A stretch of DNA of 64,000 nt from CAG-390 sp003523225 (GTDB lineage: Bacteria > Bacillota > Clostridia > Oscillospirales > CAG-272), in the NCBI GenBank assembly GCA_902461815.1, contig CABPZE010000001.1, forward strand, positions 310,001 through 374,000. Reading direction: 5' to 3'. The position numbers were made by a program, and so were the translations under genes. Below the pieces are notes generated by a model. It saw nothing but the letters and a program-made list of their open reading frames with translations. It was not told the origin of the DNA and ran no database searches. Numbering within the stretch: position 1 is the first letter of the stretch; every line of letters begins with the position of its first letter. Shown one piece after another: positions 16,266-23,961 of the stretch.

Positions 16266-17138
16266 ATGAAAAAAACCGTTTCTCTTCTGCTCGCACTTAC
16301 TCTTGCACTTTTTGCACTCACGTCTCTCGCATCCTGCTCCGGCAAAGGATTTGAGATAGCCGTACCGAACGATACCACCAACGAAGCACGTGCACTGCTT
16401 CTGCTTGAGGCTCAGGGTATTATCAAGCTTAAAGAAGGAGTCGGTATGACTGCAACTGTCCGTGACATTGTTGATAATCCTTACAATGTCAGCATAAAGG
16501 AGGTTGAAGCCGCTCAGATACCCAATATTCTCAAGGACGTAGACTATGCCGTTATCAACTCAAACTATGCAATTGACAGCGGTCTTAAGCCGGAAACCGA
16601 CGCGCTTGCCATCGAAGATAAAGCCTCCGAGGCATGCCTGCGCTACGCAAATATTCTTGCCGTTAAGTCCGGAAACGAAAATTCCCCCAAGATACTTGCT
16701 CTTAAAGCCGCGCTTGAGAGCCAGGCTGTTGCCGACTACATTCAGAAGACCTATGCCGGCAGCGTTATCAGCACAGTAGCAACCCCCGGTGACGGTTATG
16801 ACGCAAATGTGGACTACAATGCGCTTAAGGGCACGACCATCAAGGTAGGCGCGACCCCCAATCCCCATGCCGAGATCCTCAAAAATGTTGTAAAAGGCAT
16901 TCTTGAAGCCAAAGGAATCACTCTTGAAATTACTGAATTTACCGATTACGTGATCCCCAACAATGCCGTTGAAAGCGGCGAGATCGACGCCAACTACTTC
17001 CAGCATCTCCCCTACCTTGAGAGCTTCAACAACGAAAAGAACACACACATTGTCTCCGTAGCTTCGATCCACGTTGAACCTATGGGTCTTTACGGCGGCA
17101 AGCAGTCCTCTCTCGACTCACTGAAAAATTCCAAGTAA
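16266..17138 (+). CDS. metQ: methionine ABC transporter substrate-binding lipoprotein
   Basis: This 290-residue NlpA-family lipoprotein has lipobox LASC (Cys24). The mature part carries IKVGATPNPHAEILKNVV near residue 193 and the segment GEIDANYFQHLPYLESFN near 240, both diagnostic of MetQ. An extra N-terminal lobe segment (about 30-180) contains another NlpA-like sequence (EVEAAQIPNILKDVDYAVINS), so the order of elements looks permuted or partly duplicated compared with a standard MetQ of about 270 residues. It delivers methionine to MetNI at the cell surface. AAAGGAG lies six bases before the ATG. Expression is expected to depend on the leader attenuator. Confidence 0.9.
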   Translation: MKKTVSLLLALTLALFALTSLASCSGKGFEIAVPNDTTNEARALLLLEAQGIIKLKEGVGMTATVRDIVDNPYNVSIKEVEAAQIPNILKDVDYAVINSNYAIDSGLKPETDALAIEDKASEACLRYANILAVKSGNENSPKILALKAALESQAVADYIQKTYAGSVISTVATPGDGYDANVDYNALKGTTIKVGATPNPHAEILKNVVKGILEAKGITLEITEFTDYVIPNNAVESGEIDANYFQHLPYLESFNNEKNTHIVSVASIHVEPMGLYGGKQSSLDSLKNSK

Positions 17139-17146
17139 GATCCGGA

Positions 17147-18163
17147 ATGATTGAACTGAGGCATCTTTCCAAGACCTTTCCGGGAGCTGACGGCGATGTT
17201 GAAGCGTTGCACGATATTTCCCTCAAAGTAAATGACGGAGATATTTTCGGAATCATCGGCGTAAGCGGAGCAGGAAAAAGCACGCTTGTGCGTTGTATTA
17301 ATCTGCTTGAACGTCCCACCGAGGGTGAGGTGTTCATAAACGGTAAAAATGTTACCGCCATGACCCCTCAGGAGCTTCGCGCCCTACGCCGCAAGGTCAC
17401 AATGATATTTCAGGGCTTTAATCTGCTGATGCAGCGCACCTGTCTTTCCAATATATGCTTTCCGCTTGAGCTTGCAGGTGTAAAGCGCGCCGACGCACGT
17501 CGGCGCGCTTCCGAGCTGCTATCTGTTGTCGGACTTCCGGATAAGGCAAACGCATATCCTGCACAGCTGTCCGGCGGTCAGCAGCAGCGTATTGCCATAG
17601 CACGCGCGCTTGCTACCGATCCCGAGGTTCTGCTCTGCGACGAAGCCACAAGCGCCCTTGATCCCACAACTACGCATTCAATTCTTGAGCTGATTCGCGA
17701 CATTAACAACAAACTCGGAATAACGGTAATTATTATCACCCACCAAATGAGTATAGTCGAGGAAATATGCCGTAATGTCGCCATACTTGACGGCGGGCGT
17801 GTGGTTGAAACCGGAGCTGTATCTGAGGTGTTTTCAAATCCGTCTTCCGACGCGGCACGCAGGCTTGTTTTCCCTGACGGAGGAAGCCAATTGCTGAAGC
17901 TCGTTAAGGGAGAGCGCCGAATACGTGTAGTATTTGACGGAGCGCTTGCAGCAGGCACGCCCATAATTGCTCGCATGGCAATAGAAAAAGGCATCGCGGC
18001 AAACATTCTCGGTGCCTCTACACGATGCATCGGTGAAAAGGTCTACGGAAATATGCTTCTCGGCATTTCCGGCGGCGATTCTGAGGTTAAGGAAGCTACA
18101 GAATACCTGTGCAGCATGGAAAACGTAACCGTGCGTGAAGTCAGCGAAAGGACGGAAAGCTGA
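17147..18163 (+). CDS. metN: methionine ABC transporter ATP-binding protein
   Basis: This 338-residue ATPase has Walker A GVSGAGKST (38-46), signature LSGGQQQRIAIARAL near 139 and Walker B VLLCDEATSALD near 160. A C-terminal NIL domain follows (about 255-338), which in characterised MetN binds methionine and inhibits transport when the cell is replete. It acts as a dimer on the cytoplasmic face with MetI. It starts eight bases after metQ, with a short GGA-type ribosome binding site, and its stop lies one base before the metI start. Confidence 0.95.
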   Translation: MIELRHLSKTFPGADGDVEALHDISLKVNDGDIFGIIGVSGAGKSTLVRCINLLERPTEGEVFINGKNVTAMTPQELRALRRKVTMIFQGFNLLMQRTCLSNICFPLELAGVKRADARRRASELLSVVGLPDKANAYPAQLSGGQQQRIAIARALATDPEVLLCDEATSALDPTTTHSILELIRDINNKLGITVIIITHQMSIVEEICRNVAILDGGRVVETGAVSEVFSNPSSDAARRLVFPDGGSQLLKLVKGERRIRVVFDGALAAGTPIIARMAIEKGIAANILGASTRCIGEKVYGNMLLGISGGDSEVKEATEYLCSMENVTVREVSERTES

Positions 18164-18164
18164 A

Positions 18165-18872
18165 ATGGGACAGTTGTTTTCTTCTGAAGCATGGACCGAG
18201 GCTCTTGATATAATAAAGACCGAATTTCCTATGGCTGTATGGGAGACCATATATGTCACATTGCTTTCAACGGTTTTTGCGATAATACTCGGACTTCCGC
18301 TCGGCGTTCTGCTGGTCGTCGGGCAAAAAAACGGTATTCTTCCCCTCCCGAATTGGATTATGACGACGCTTGACGTTGTAATCAACCTGCTTCGTTCGAT
18401 ACCGTTCCTTATCCTGATGATCCTTGTATTTCCGCTGACACGTCTTATAACCGGAACAACAATAGGAACACCCGCAAGCATTGTACCGCTTGTTATTGCG
18501 GCATTTCCCTTTGTGGCACGTCTTGTCGAAGGAAGTTTGCGGGAGCTGAATCCCAACATAATCGAGGCTGCACAGAGCATGGGAGCAACTCCTATGCAGA
18601 TAATATGCAAGGTAATGATTCCGGAAAGCATACCAAGCCTGATCTCAAACGCGACCATAGCCGTTACAACCATACTTGGTTATTCGGCAATGAGCGGAAT
18701 TATCGGCGGCGGCGGTCTTGGCAAAATAGCGATCAATTACGGTTGGTACCGTTATCGCTATATTGTTATGATCTTTGCCGTTATCCTGCTTGTCGCTCTG
18801 GTTCAGATAATTCAGACTGTGGGAAATAAGCTCGCAACACACTCGGATAAAAGAATAAAAAACAAAAACTGA
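18165..18872 (+). CDS. metI: methionine ABC transporter permease
   Basis: This 235-residue permease with five to six membrane spans carries the EAA loop ELNPNIIEAAQSMGATPMQIICKVMIPESIPSL near residues 138-170, which contacts MetN. GYSAMSGIIGGGGLGKIAINYGWYRY near 184 is typical of MetI. A longer frame begins ten codons upstream inside metN, but the ATG just after the metN stop fits the family length. It is the last gene of metQNI, followed by a strong hairpin shared with the convergent pcrA gene. Confidence 0.95.
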   Translation: MGQLFSSEAWTEALDIIKTEFPMAVWETIYVTLLSTVFAIILGLPLGVLLVVGQKNGILPLPNWIMTTLDVVINLLRSIPFLILMILVFPLTRLITGTTIGTPASIVPLVIAAFPFVARLVEGSLRELNPNIIEAAQSMGATPMQIICKVMIPESIPSLISNATIAVTTILGYSAMSGIIGGGGLGKIAINYGWYRYRYIVMIFAVILLVALVQIIQTVGNKLATHSDKRIKNKN

Positions 18873-18882
18873 ACAATAAAAC

Positions 18883-18926
18883 GATGGGATCTGCTGTCAA
18901 TGAGAAATGTAACAGCGGATCCCATC
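18883..18926. terminator. bidirectional terminator between metI and pcrA
   Basis: A 15-base stem (18883-18897 with 18912-18926, one G-U pair) is followed on the plus strand by a long T-rich run. Confidence 0.85.
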
Positions 18927-18931
18927 ATTTT

Positions 18932-21376
18932 TTATATTTTTCTTAGCTTTGCGTAGCTGCCCATAAGCTTTTTGGTGCCGACACGGTCAAATATGACCTC
19001 ATACAGCTTATCAGCACCCATCTGCTTTACAGAAAGCACTTCGCCTTCTCCGAATACCGGATGCAGAACACGCATACCGGGTTCAAAGCTTTCAGAAGAC
19101 GCACGTGTTACTGTCGGAGCATGATTTACTGTCAGGCGGTCAGAGGACATTGAAGAAGCGCGAGGACGCGACGGGCTTCTGTTCATCTGAGACGAATATG
19201 TAACATTACCCTCCTCATCAAATGAGGCTCTGAAAGGAACTCTTCCATCCGGAGAATTCTTTTTTTGATACTCATCATCCTCATCTATCAGCTCGGTAGG
19301 AATATCCTCGATAAAGCGTGACGGCGCGTTGAACTGAGTGCGACCGTACATGGTGCGCATTTTCGCTCTCAGGATAAACAATTCCTTCTTCGCCCGCGTT
19401 ATGGCAACATAGGCAAGCCGCCGTTCTTCCTCAAGCTCCTCAGGCTCCATGACCGCCTGAGAGGACGGGAATATTCCCTCCTCCATACCGGGGAGAAATA
19501 CGACCGGAAATTCCAGTCCTTTGGCTGAATGAACCGTCATAAGCACCACGGCGTCAGCATTCTCGTCGAACCTGTCAACATCAGCGACAAGAGCATTTTC
19601 TTCAAGGAATCCCGTGAGAGTCGGCTCATCGTTAGCCTGCATGTATTCCATAATGCTTGAAATAAATTCATTAACGTTGTCAACTCGATCTGCCTCTTCC
19701 TCACCGGCATCGGTCAGCATTTTCATATATCCGGTCTTGTCAAGCACCTGACGCGCAAATGCATCAAGCGGACATCCGCTCTCAAGGACACCTGTCAGCT
19801 CGTTTATGGTTGCGGCAAAGCTTTCAAGCGTATGAGCTGAGCGCAAAAGCGCAGTATAAGACGACGCGCGTGACATTACGTCAAACATTGAAGCCCCGGT
19901 CTCGTTGGCAATATCCTCAACGGCTTCAAGCGTTTTTGCGCCTATTTTCCGGCGAGGTTCGTTAATTATTCGAAGAAGCCTTTCGCGGTCGGCGTGGTTA
20001 TTTATCAGCTGCAGATATGCAACTGTGTCACGTATTTCTTTGCGGTCTGAAAAACGCAGACCGCCGTAGATACGATAAGGAATTCCGCTCTTTGCAAGAG
20101 TACGTTCTATACTGCTTGCCTGTGCATTTACACGGTAAAGCACTGCGAAGTCGCGGTAAGTGAATTTATCAGTAGCAATATGTTTAAGAATCGTGTCAGC
20201 GATAATGCGCGATTCGGAAATCTGGTCGTCAGCTGCACGGTATGAGATCAGCTCACCCTTGTCATTTGACGTCCAAAGTGTTTTCCCGCGACGGGATTCA
20301 TTTTTACTGATAACAGCGTTGGCTGCGTTAAGTATATTTGAGGTGGAGCGGTAATTCTGTTCCAGCTTTATTACCTTTGCATCGGGATAATGCCGGTCAA
20401 ATGTCAGTATATTTTCAATCGTTGCCCCGCGAAAACGGTATATGCTCTGGTCATCATCCCCGACAACCATGATATTACGCCACTCGGAAGCAAAAAGCGA
20501 ACAAAGCTCAAACTGTGCAAGGTTCGTGTCCTGATACTCGTCAACGCAAACGTATCTGAACTTGTGCGCATAATACTGCTTTACATCATCGTTTTCGCGC
20601 AGGAGTATGACCGTCTGCATGATAATATCGTCAAAATCCATGGCGTTTGACGCCTTTAGCGATTTCTGATATTCTGCATAAACCTTTGCATACTCACGTT
20701 CACGGTAGCCGCCGCCGGCTTCCATAGCATATGCCTCCGGGGTGAGCAGCTTTTCTTTAGCGCGACTTATAACGCCGGCAACAGTTTTAAGGGGGAACTG
20801 CTTGTCGTCCACATTGGCGCTTTTCATTGCTTTCGCAAGCGCTTTTTTCTGGTCGTCAGTGTCATAAATCGTAACCTGACCGGTGTATCCTATGCGTTCG
20901 GCGTATTTGCGGATCATCCTCATGCAAATTGAGTGAAAAGTACCCGCCCAGATATCTGCGGCAATATCCGGAGAATCAAACATTGATGTAAGCCGCGATT
21001 TGATCTCATTTGCCGCTTTGTTTGTAAATGTAATTGCCAATACATTCCACGGAGCAGTGGTTTCGGTAGCAAACTCATCCAGTATAGGCGTAATATCCTC
21101 AGGCGACAGTTCCGCCGCCGACTCAAGATCAGACACATACGCCTCATCAAGGTTATCCGGGACTTTTTCCGAATAATATGCATCTCCGTACCTAATGATC
21201 TGCGCTATACGTCTGACAAGTACCGTGGTTTTTCCGCTGCCTGCGCCTGCAATGACAAGGAGCGGACCTTTTACGGTAAACACTGCCTCGCGCTGACAGT
21301 TGTTAAGACCACTGAGCGATTTGTCAAATAACCTTCTTTTTGCCGCCAGATAGCGGTTTTCAAGTGCTGAGTTCAT
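18932..21376 (-). CDS. pcrA: ATP-dependent DNA helicase PcrA/UvrD
   Basis: This 814-residue superfamily 1A helicase acts in repair and replication-conflict resolution. It has the Q motif LNNCQREAV, Walker A AGAGSGKT (43-50), motif Ia ITFTNKAANEIKSRL, motif II VDEYQDTN, motif III GDDDQSIYRFRGA, motif IV QNYRST, motif V TVHSAKGLEFPVVF and motif VI AYVAITRAK. The C-terminus FEPGMRVLHPVFGEGEVLSV is the Tudor-like domain that contacts RNA polymerase. An acidic insertion of about 45 residues (65-109) separates Walker A from motif Ia and is absent from Bacillus PcrA. It is the last gene of the secA-containing minus-strand cluster. Confidence 0.95.
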   Translation of the reverse strand: MNSALENRYLAAKRRLFDKSLSGLNNCQREAVFTVKGPLLVIAGAGSGKTTVLVRRIAQIIRYGDAYYSEKVPDNLDEAYVSDLESAAELSPEDITPILDEFATETTAPWNVLAITFTNKAANEIKSRLTSMFDSPDIAADIWAGTFHSICMRMIRKYAERIGYTGQVTIYDTDDQKKALAKAMKSANVDDKQFPLKTVAGVISRAKEKLLTPEAYAMEAGGGYREREYAKVYAEYQKSLKASNAMDFDDIIMQTVILLRENDDVKQYYAHKFRYVCVDEYQDTNLAQFELCSLFASEWRNIMVVGDDDQSIYRFRGATIENILTFDRHYPDAKVIKLEQNYRSTSNILNAANAVISKNESRRGKTLWTSNDKGELISYRAADDQISESRIIADTILKHIATDKFTYRDFAVLYRVNAQASSIERTLAKSGIPYRIYGGLRFSDRKEIRDTVAYLQLINNHADRERLLRIINEPRRKIGAKTLEAVEDIANETGASMFDVMSRASSYTALLRSAHTLESFAATINELTGVLESGCPLDAFARQVLDKTGYMKMLTDAGEEEADRVDNVNEFISSIMEYMQANDEPTLTGFLEENALVADVDRFDENADAVVLMTVHSAKGLEFPVVFLPGMEEGIFPSSQAVMEPEELEEERRLAYVAITRAKKELFILRAKMRTMYGRTQFNAPSRFIEDIPTELIDEDDEYQKKNSPDGRVPFRASFDEEGNVTYSSQMNRSPSRPRASSMSSDRLTVNHAPTVTRASSESFEPGMRVLHPVFGEGEVLSVKQMGADKLYEVIFDRVGTKKLMGSYAKLRKI

Positions 21377-21408
21377 TGTTATGTATTTCCCTTGCAGTTC
21401 TTATATGC

Positions 21409-21436
21409 GGGGCTGCCGACTAAGTGCGGCAGCCCC
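21409..21436. terminator. hairpin between the Q/N-rich gene and pcrA
   Basis: A perfect 10-base G+C-rich stem (21409-21418 with 21427-21436, 8-base loop) follows the Q/N-rich gene on the minus strand. No strong T-tract follows on that strand, so it may act as a weak terminator or a processing site before pcrA. Confidence 0.5.
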
Positions 21437-21500
21437 TGACTTTGATATATACAACCGTATCAAAGCCGTGCGGAGCTATGCTCCATATGCAGATATTTTT

Positions 21501-21644
21501 TTATTCGGCTTCCCTGTTGTTCTTGTTCTGCTGCTGATTCTGCTGATTCTGACTCTGTTTGTTCTGCTGATTCTGCTGATTCTGCTGATTCTGATTCTGC
21601 TGATTCTGATTCTGCTGGTTCTGGTTCTTGTTATGATTTTCCAT
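21501..21644 (-). CDS. 47-residue Q/N-rich peptide, possibly gamma-SASP-like
   Basis: The peptide begins MENHNKNQNQQNQN and is almost entirely Asn and Gln with a few Lys and a charged end (NKNNREAE). GGAG seven bases upstream of the ATG is a good ribosome binding site, which argues for a real gene; a longer frame of 76 codons lacks one. Gamma-type small acid-soluble spore proteins are Q/N-rich amino-acid reserves, so a spore role is possible in this sporulating genome. Homology cannot be established from such low-complexity sequence, and repeat slippage within tttctgctgattctg-type units is an alternative explanation. Confidence 0.5.
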   Translation of the reverse strand: MENHNKNQNQQNQNQQNQNQQNQQNQQNKQSQNQQNQQQNKNNREAE

Positions 21645-21737
21645 TATTCTTCTCCATGCCGTACTTCGGCGGAATATTTTGTGCGGATAAATATTTTTTA
21701 CCGCAAACAGAGTATTCCCTGAAGCAAGCACGAATAT

Positions 21738-23147
21738 TCAGCTCAGCATATATCTGCTATCAATTTCAGCCTTTATCTCAGATTCGGCTTTAAGCACGAT
21801 AAAAAAATTGATAAGGCACAATACGGCGCTGATGATCCACCATACGTCAGACAATGTGCGCATCAAACCGGCGGCGGTGTGGAATACACTCAAAGATGAG
21901 TTATATGTTATTATGATGTCACCTATGCAGAAGCTTACGGCGCACACTGCTGCCATAACGGCAATTACCCTTACCCACTTTTCAAGATATTTGCGTATCT
22001 CGGCAAGCTTTGATTCCCGGAATGATGCCGGAGAATTTTCGGCGATAAACCCTGCATGATCACGAATTATCTGATTCAGCGCAAGCATGACGAAAATCAC
22101 CACAGCAACAAATAACGCCGAGCTAAGTATCATAAACAAATATCTTACCGCAAACACGCTGCGGGCGTCGCTGCTCGTCCACACGGATGCATTGAAATAG
22201 TTCTCGTTGAAATAAAACTGAAGCCAATCGCTTACAGCTGCCGCGACGGCATAAACAGAAGAAATTGCTACTCCGGCTTTCCACTTGTCAAATATACTGC
22301 CGAGAATAAGAAAGAAAGCAATAAAAGCAACAGCGGCAAGTGTGTCCGGAATAATATTATTTCCTTCAACAATAAAATCGATCTCAAGCAGGAATGCGGC
22401 TGCAAGAACCGCAAATGCCATGTTGATTTTCCGTCTTGTAAAACGGATATCATCCGGCAATATCTCAGTGTCATATTTTCTTTGAAGCGCGGGAACAAAT
22501 TCGGTATCACGGCACAGTCTTGCCAAATACCGTTCGATAACAACAAGCCAGAATACACCGGCAGCAAGACCTATTATAACACCGAAATCACGGAAAAGGC
22601 CGATAAATTCATACCAGTTGAATTTTGTTTCATCATAACCGCCCATACTGAGAGAAGCAAATTCCGGAATCACCGCGCACGCAGGTTTAATAAACAGAAA
22701 TGCAATCGTTACTGTTTTTGCAAACCCTGTGATAGTTGCCCTACCGCGTCGGCTTTTGTATGGGATCATAGCTCCGGTGCGGCTGCCAAGGTAAAGCAGA
22801 CCGTCAAAAAGCTCGCTCCATGCAGGTATAAGCAGAATAAGCTCAATGACGGCAAACGAAAATGCCGCAAGCAACAAAGCCATTGGCTGTTCGTTCTGAC
22901 TGGATATGCTGAATACCAAAAACAGCGAAGCAAACTTTGCAGCCGACACAGCAGCTGCCCATATGAATTTGGAACGTGCGTTTTCAATCTTCGGGCAGAT
23001 GTATGACATACGTGTTATTGCAGAAAAGATCAAAATATATGCAATAAAATCAGGAAGTATATCAAAAATCGCAATGTCGGGATTAAACAGAAGCACAGAA
23101 GCCACTGCTAACATTGCAAGACCCATATGCTTTCCTTTTATTTTCAT
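21738..23147 (-). CDS. polytopic membrane protein, function unknown
   Basis: I do not recognise this protein of about 469 residues. It is very hydrophobic, with some 10-12 predicted spans. It opens MKIKGKHMGLAMLAVASVLLF followed by FDILPDFIAYILIFSAITRM, a segment reminiscent of uncharacterised clostridial membrane proteins. A hydrophilic stretch near residues 215-245 contains CRDTEFVPALQRKYDTEIL. The frame extends 16 codons upstream; I chose the ATG with GGAAAGG 12 bases before it, while an ATG seven codons later has AAAGGA only six bases away and is also possible. It lies downstream of another membrane protein and secA. Confidence 0.6.
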   Translation of the reverse strand: MKIKGKHMGLAMLAVASVLLFNPDIAIFDILPDFIAYILIFSAITRMSYICPKIENARSKFIWAAAVSAAKFASLFLVFSISSQNEQPMALLLAAFSFAVIELILLIPAWSELFDGLLYLGSRTGAMIPYKSRRGRATITGFAKTVTIAFLFIKPACAVIPEFASLSMGGYDETKFNWYEFIGLFRDFGVIIGLAAGVFWLVVIERYLARLCRDTEFVPALQRKYDTEILPDDIRFTRRKINMAFAVLAAAFLLEIDFIVEGNNIIPDTLAAVAFIAFFLILGSIFDKWKAGVAISSVYAVAAAVSDWLQFYFNENYFNASVWTSSDARSVFAVRYLFMILSSALFVAVVIFVMLALNQIIRDHAGFIAENSPASFRESKLAEIRKYLEKWVRVIAVMAAVCAVSFCIGDIIITYNSSLSVFHTAAGLMRTLSDVWWIISAVLCLINFFIVLKAESEIKAEIDSRYMLS

Positions 23148-23271
23148 CGTAATGACCAGCCTTTCCCGTGCTGTTGCGTCAAATGCCCACAGCACGTTAT
23201 ATGCAGTGGAGAAAAATGATCCGATGCATCTTCAGTTTTGCACTGAAACGATGTACGCACAGAACTCGTAT

Positions 23272-23961
23272 TTATTTCTTGCGGCGTTTACTGTTTCTCG
23301 ACTCGGCGCGCTTTCGTTCTCTTTCCTCAATTTCGCGGCGTGTTGTCTCAACGGCGCGCGCCTCTCGTGCATCGAGCTTCTCAAAAAACCGATCCACAAA
23401 CTGAATCCCGGTTTTTTTGCGTCCCATGTCTTCGGCGCCCTCCGGACAAATGTTCTTGTAGCAACCGAAAATTGAGATCGCCGTAACCACAATAAGGATT
23501 ATAAGCATCAGATAATAAAATCCCGGAGGAATAATCTTTGCAGTTCCCAACGCATATGTGGAAGCCCAAAGCACGGTAATTATCATAGCAGTAAGCGCGG
23601 TGGATCTTTGCTTATCAAGACCCACATCCGCGGCAGCATTGCTAAGCGCCCAAAGCATCAATAAATGCAGGAGCATCACAAGCGCCAGCCATACCCATCC
23701 TTCAAGAGTAACGGCAAATTGCGGCAAAGCCTCCTCGCCCGCATAATGTTTTATAAAGTAAAACACACCCTCGGCAACTCCGGTCAGAAGAAAAAGTGCC
23801 GCCGCTACCCCTGCGTATACAAATTGTCGGAAATATTCACGGAGCTTATGCATTCCGATCATCATGACAACGCATCCGACAATACGTATCGCCCACCCGT
23901 AAAGGGTCATTGAAACCACAAAGGTCAGAAGGTAGCCAATAAGCAGAAGACCGAATCCCAT
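23272..23961 (-). CDS. membrane protein with basic cytoplasmic tail, function unknown
   Basis: This 229-residue protein has about five to six spans in residues 1-170 (GFGLLLIGYLLTFVVSMTLYG, FVYAGVAAALFLLTGV, WVWLALVMLLHLLMLWAL, YYLMLIILIVVTAISIFG). A highly charged, probably helical tail from about 178 to 229 ends KRAESRNSKRRKK. Its start codon overlaps the secA stop (TGATG), so it is co-translated with secA. The coupling suggests a role at the membrane, but I see no known translocon or insertase motif. Confidence 0.65.
   Translation of the reverse strand: MGFGLLLIGYLLTFVVSMTLYGWAIRIVGCVVMMIGMHKLREYFRQFVYAGVAAALFLLTGVAEGVFYFIKHYAGEEALPQFAVTLEGWVWLALVMLLHLLMLWALSNAAADVGLDKQRSTALTAMIITVLWASTYALGTAKIIPPGFYYLMLIILIVVTAISIFGCYKNICPEGAEDMGRKKTGIQFVDRFFEKLDAREARAVETTRREIEERERKRAESRNSKRRKK

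Noticed and set aside
17834..18673. 279-codon open frame antisense to metN and metI
   Set aside because: The plus strand encodes clear ABC transporter proteins with all motifs; the antisense frame has no ribosome binding site and no recognisable domain.
22482..23475. Two plus-strand open frames of 174 and 189 codons
   Set aside because: They are antisense to a polytopic membrane protein gene with a continuous hydrophobic pattern, and lack domains.
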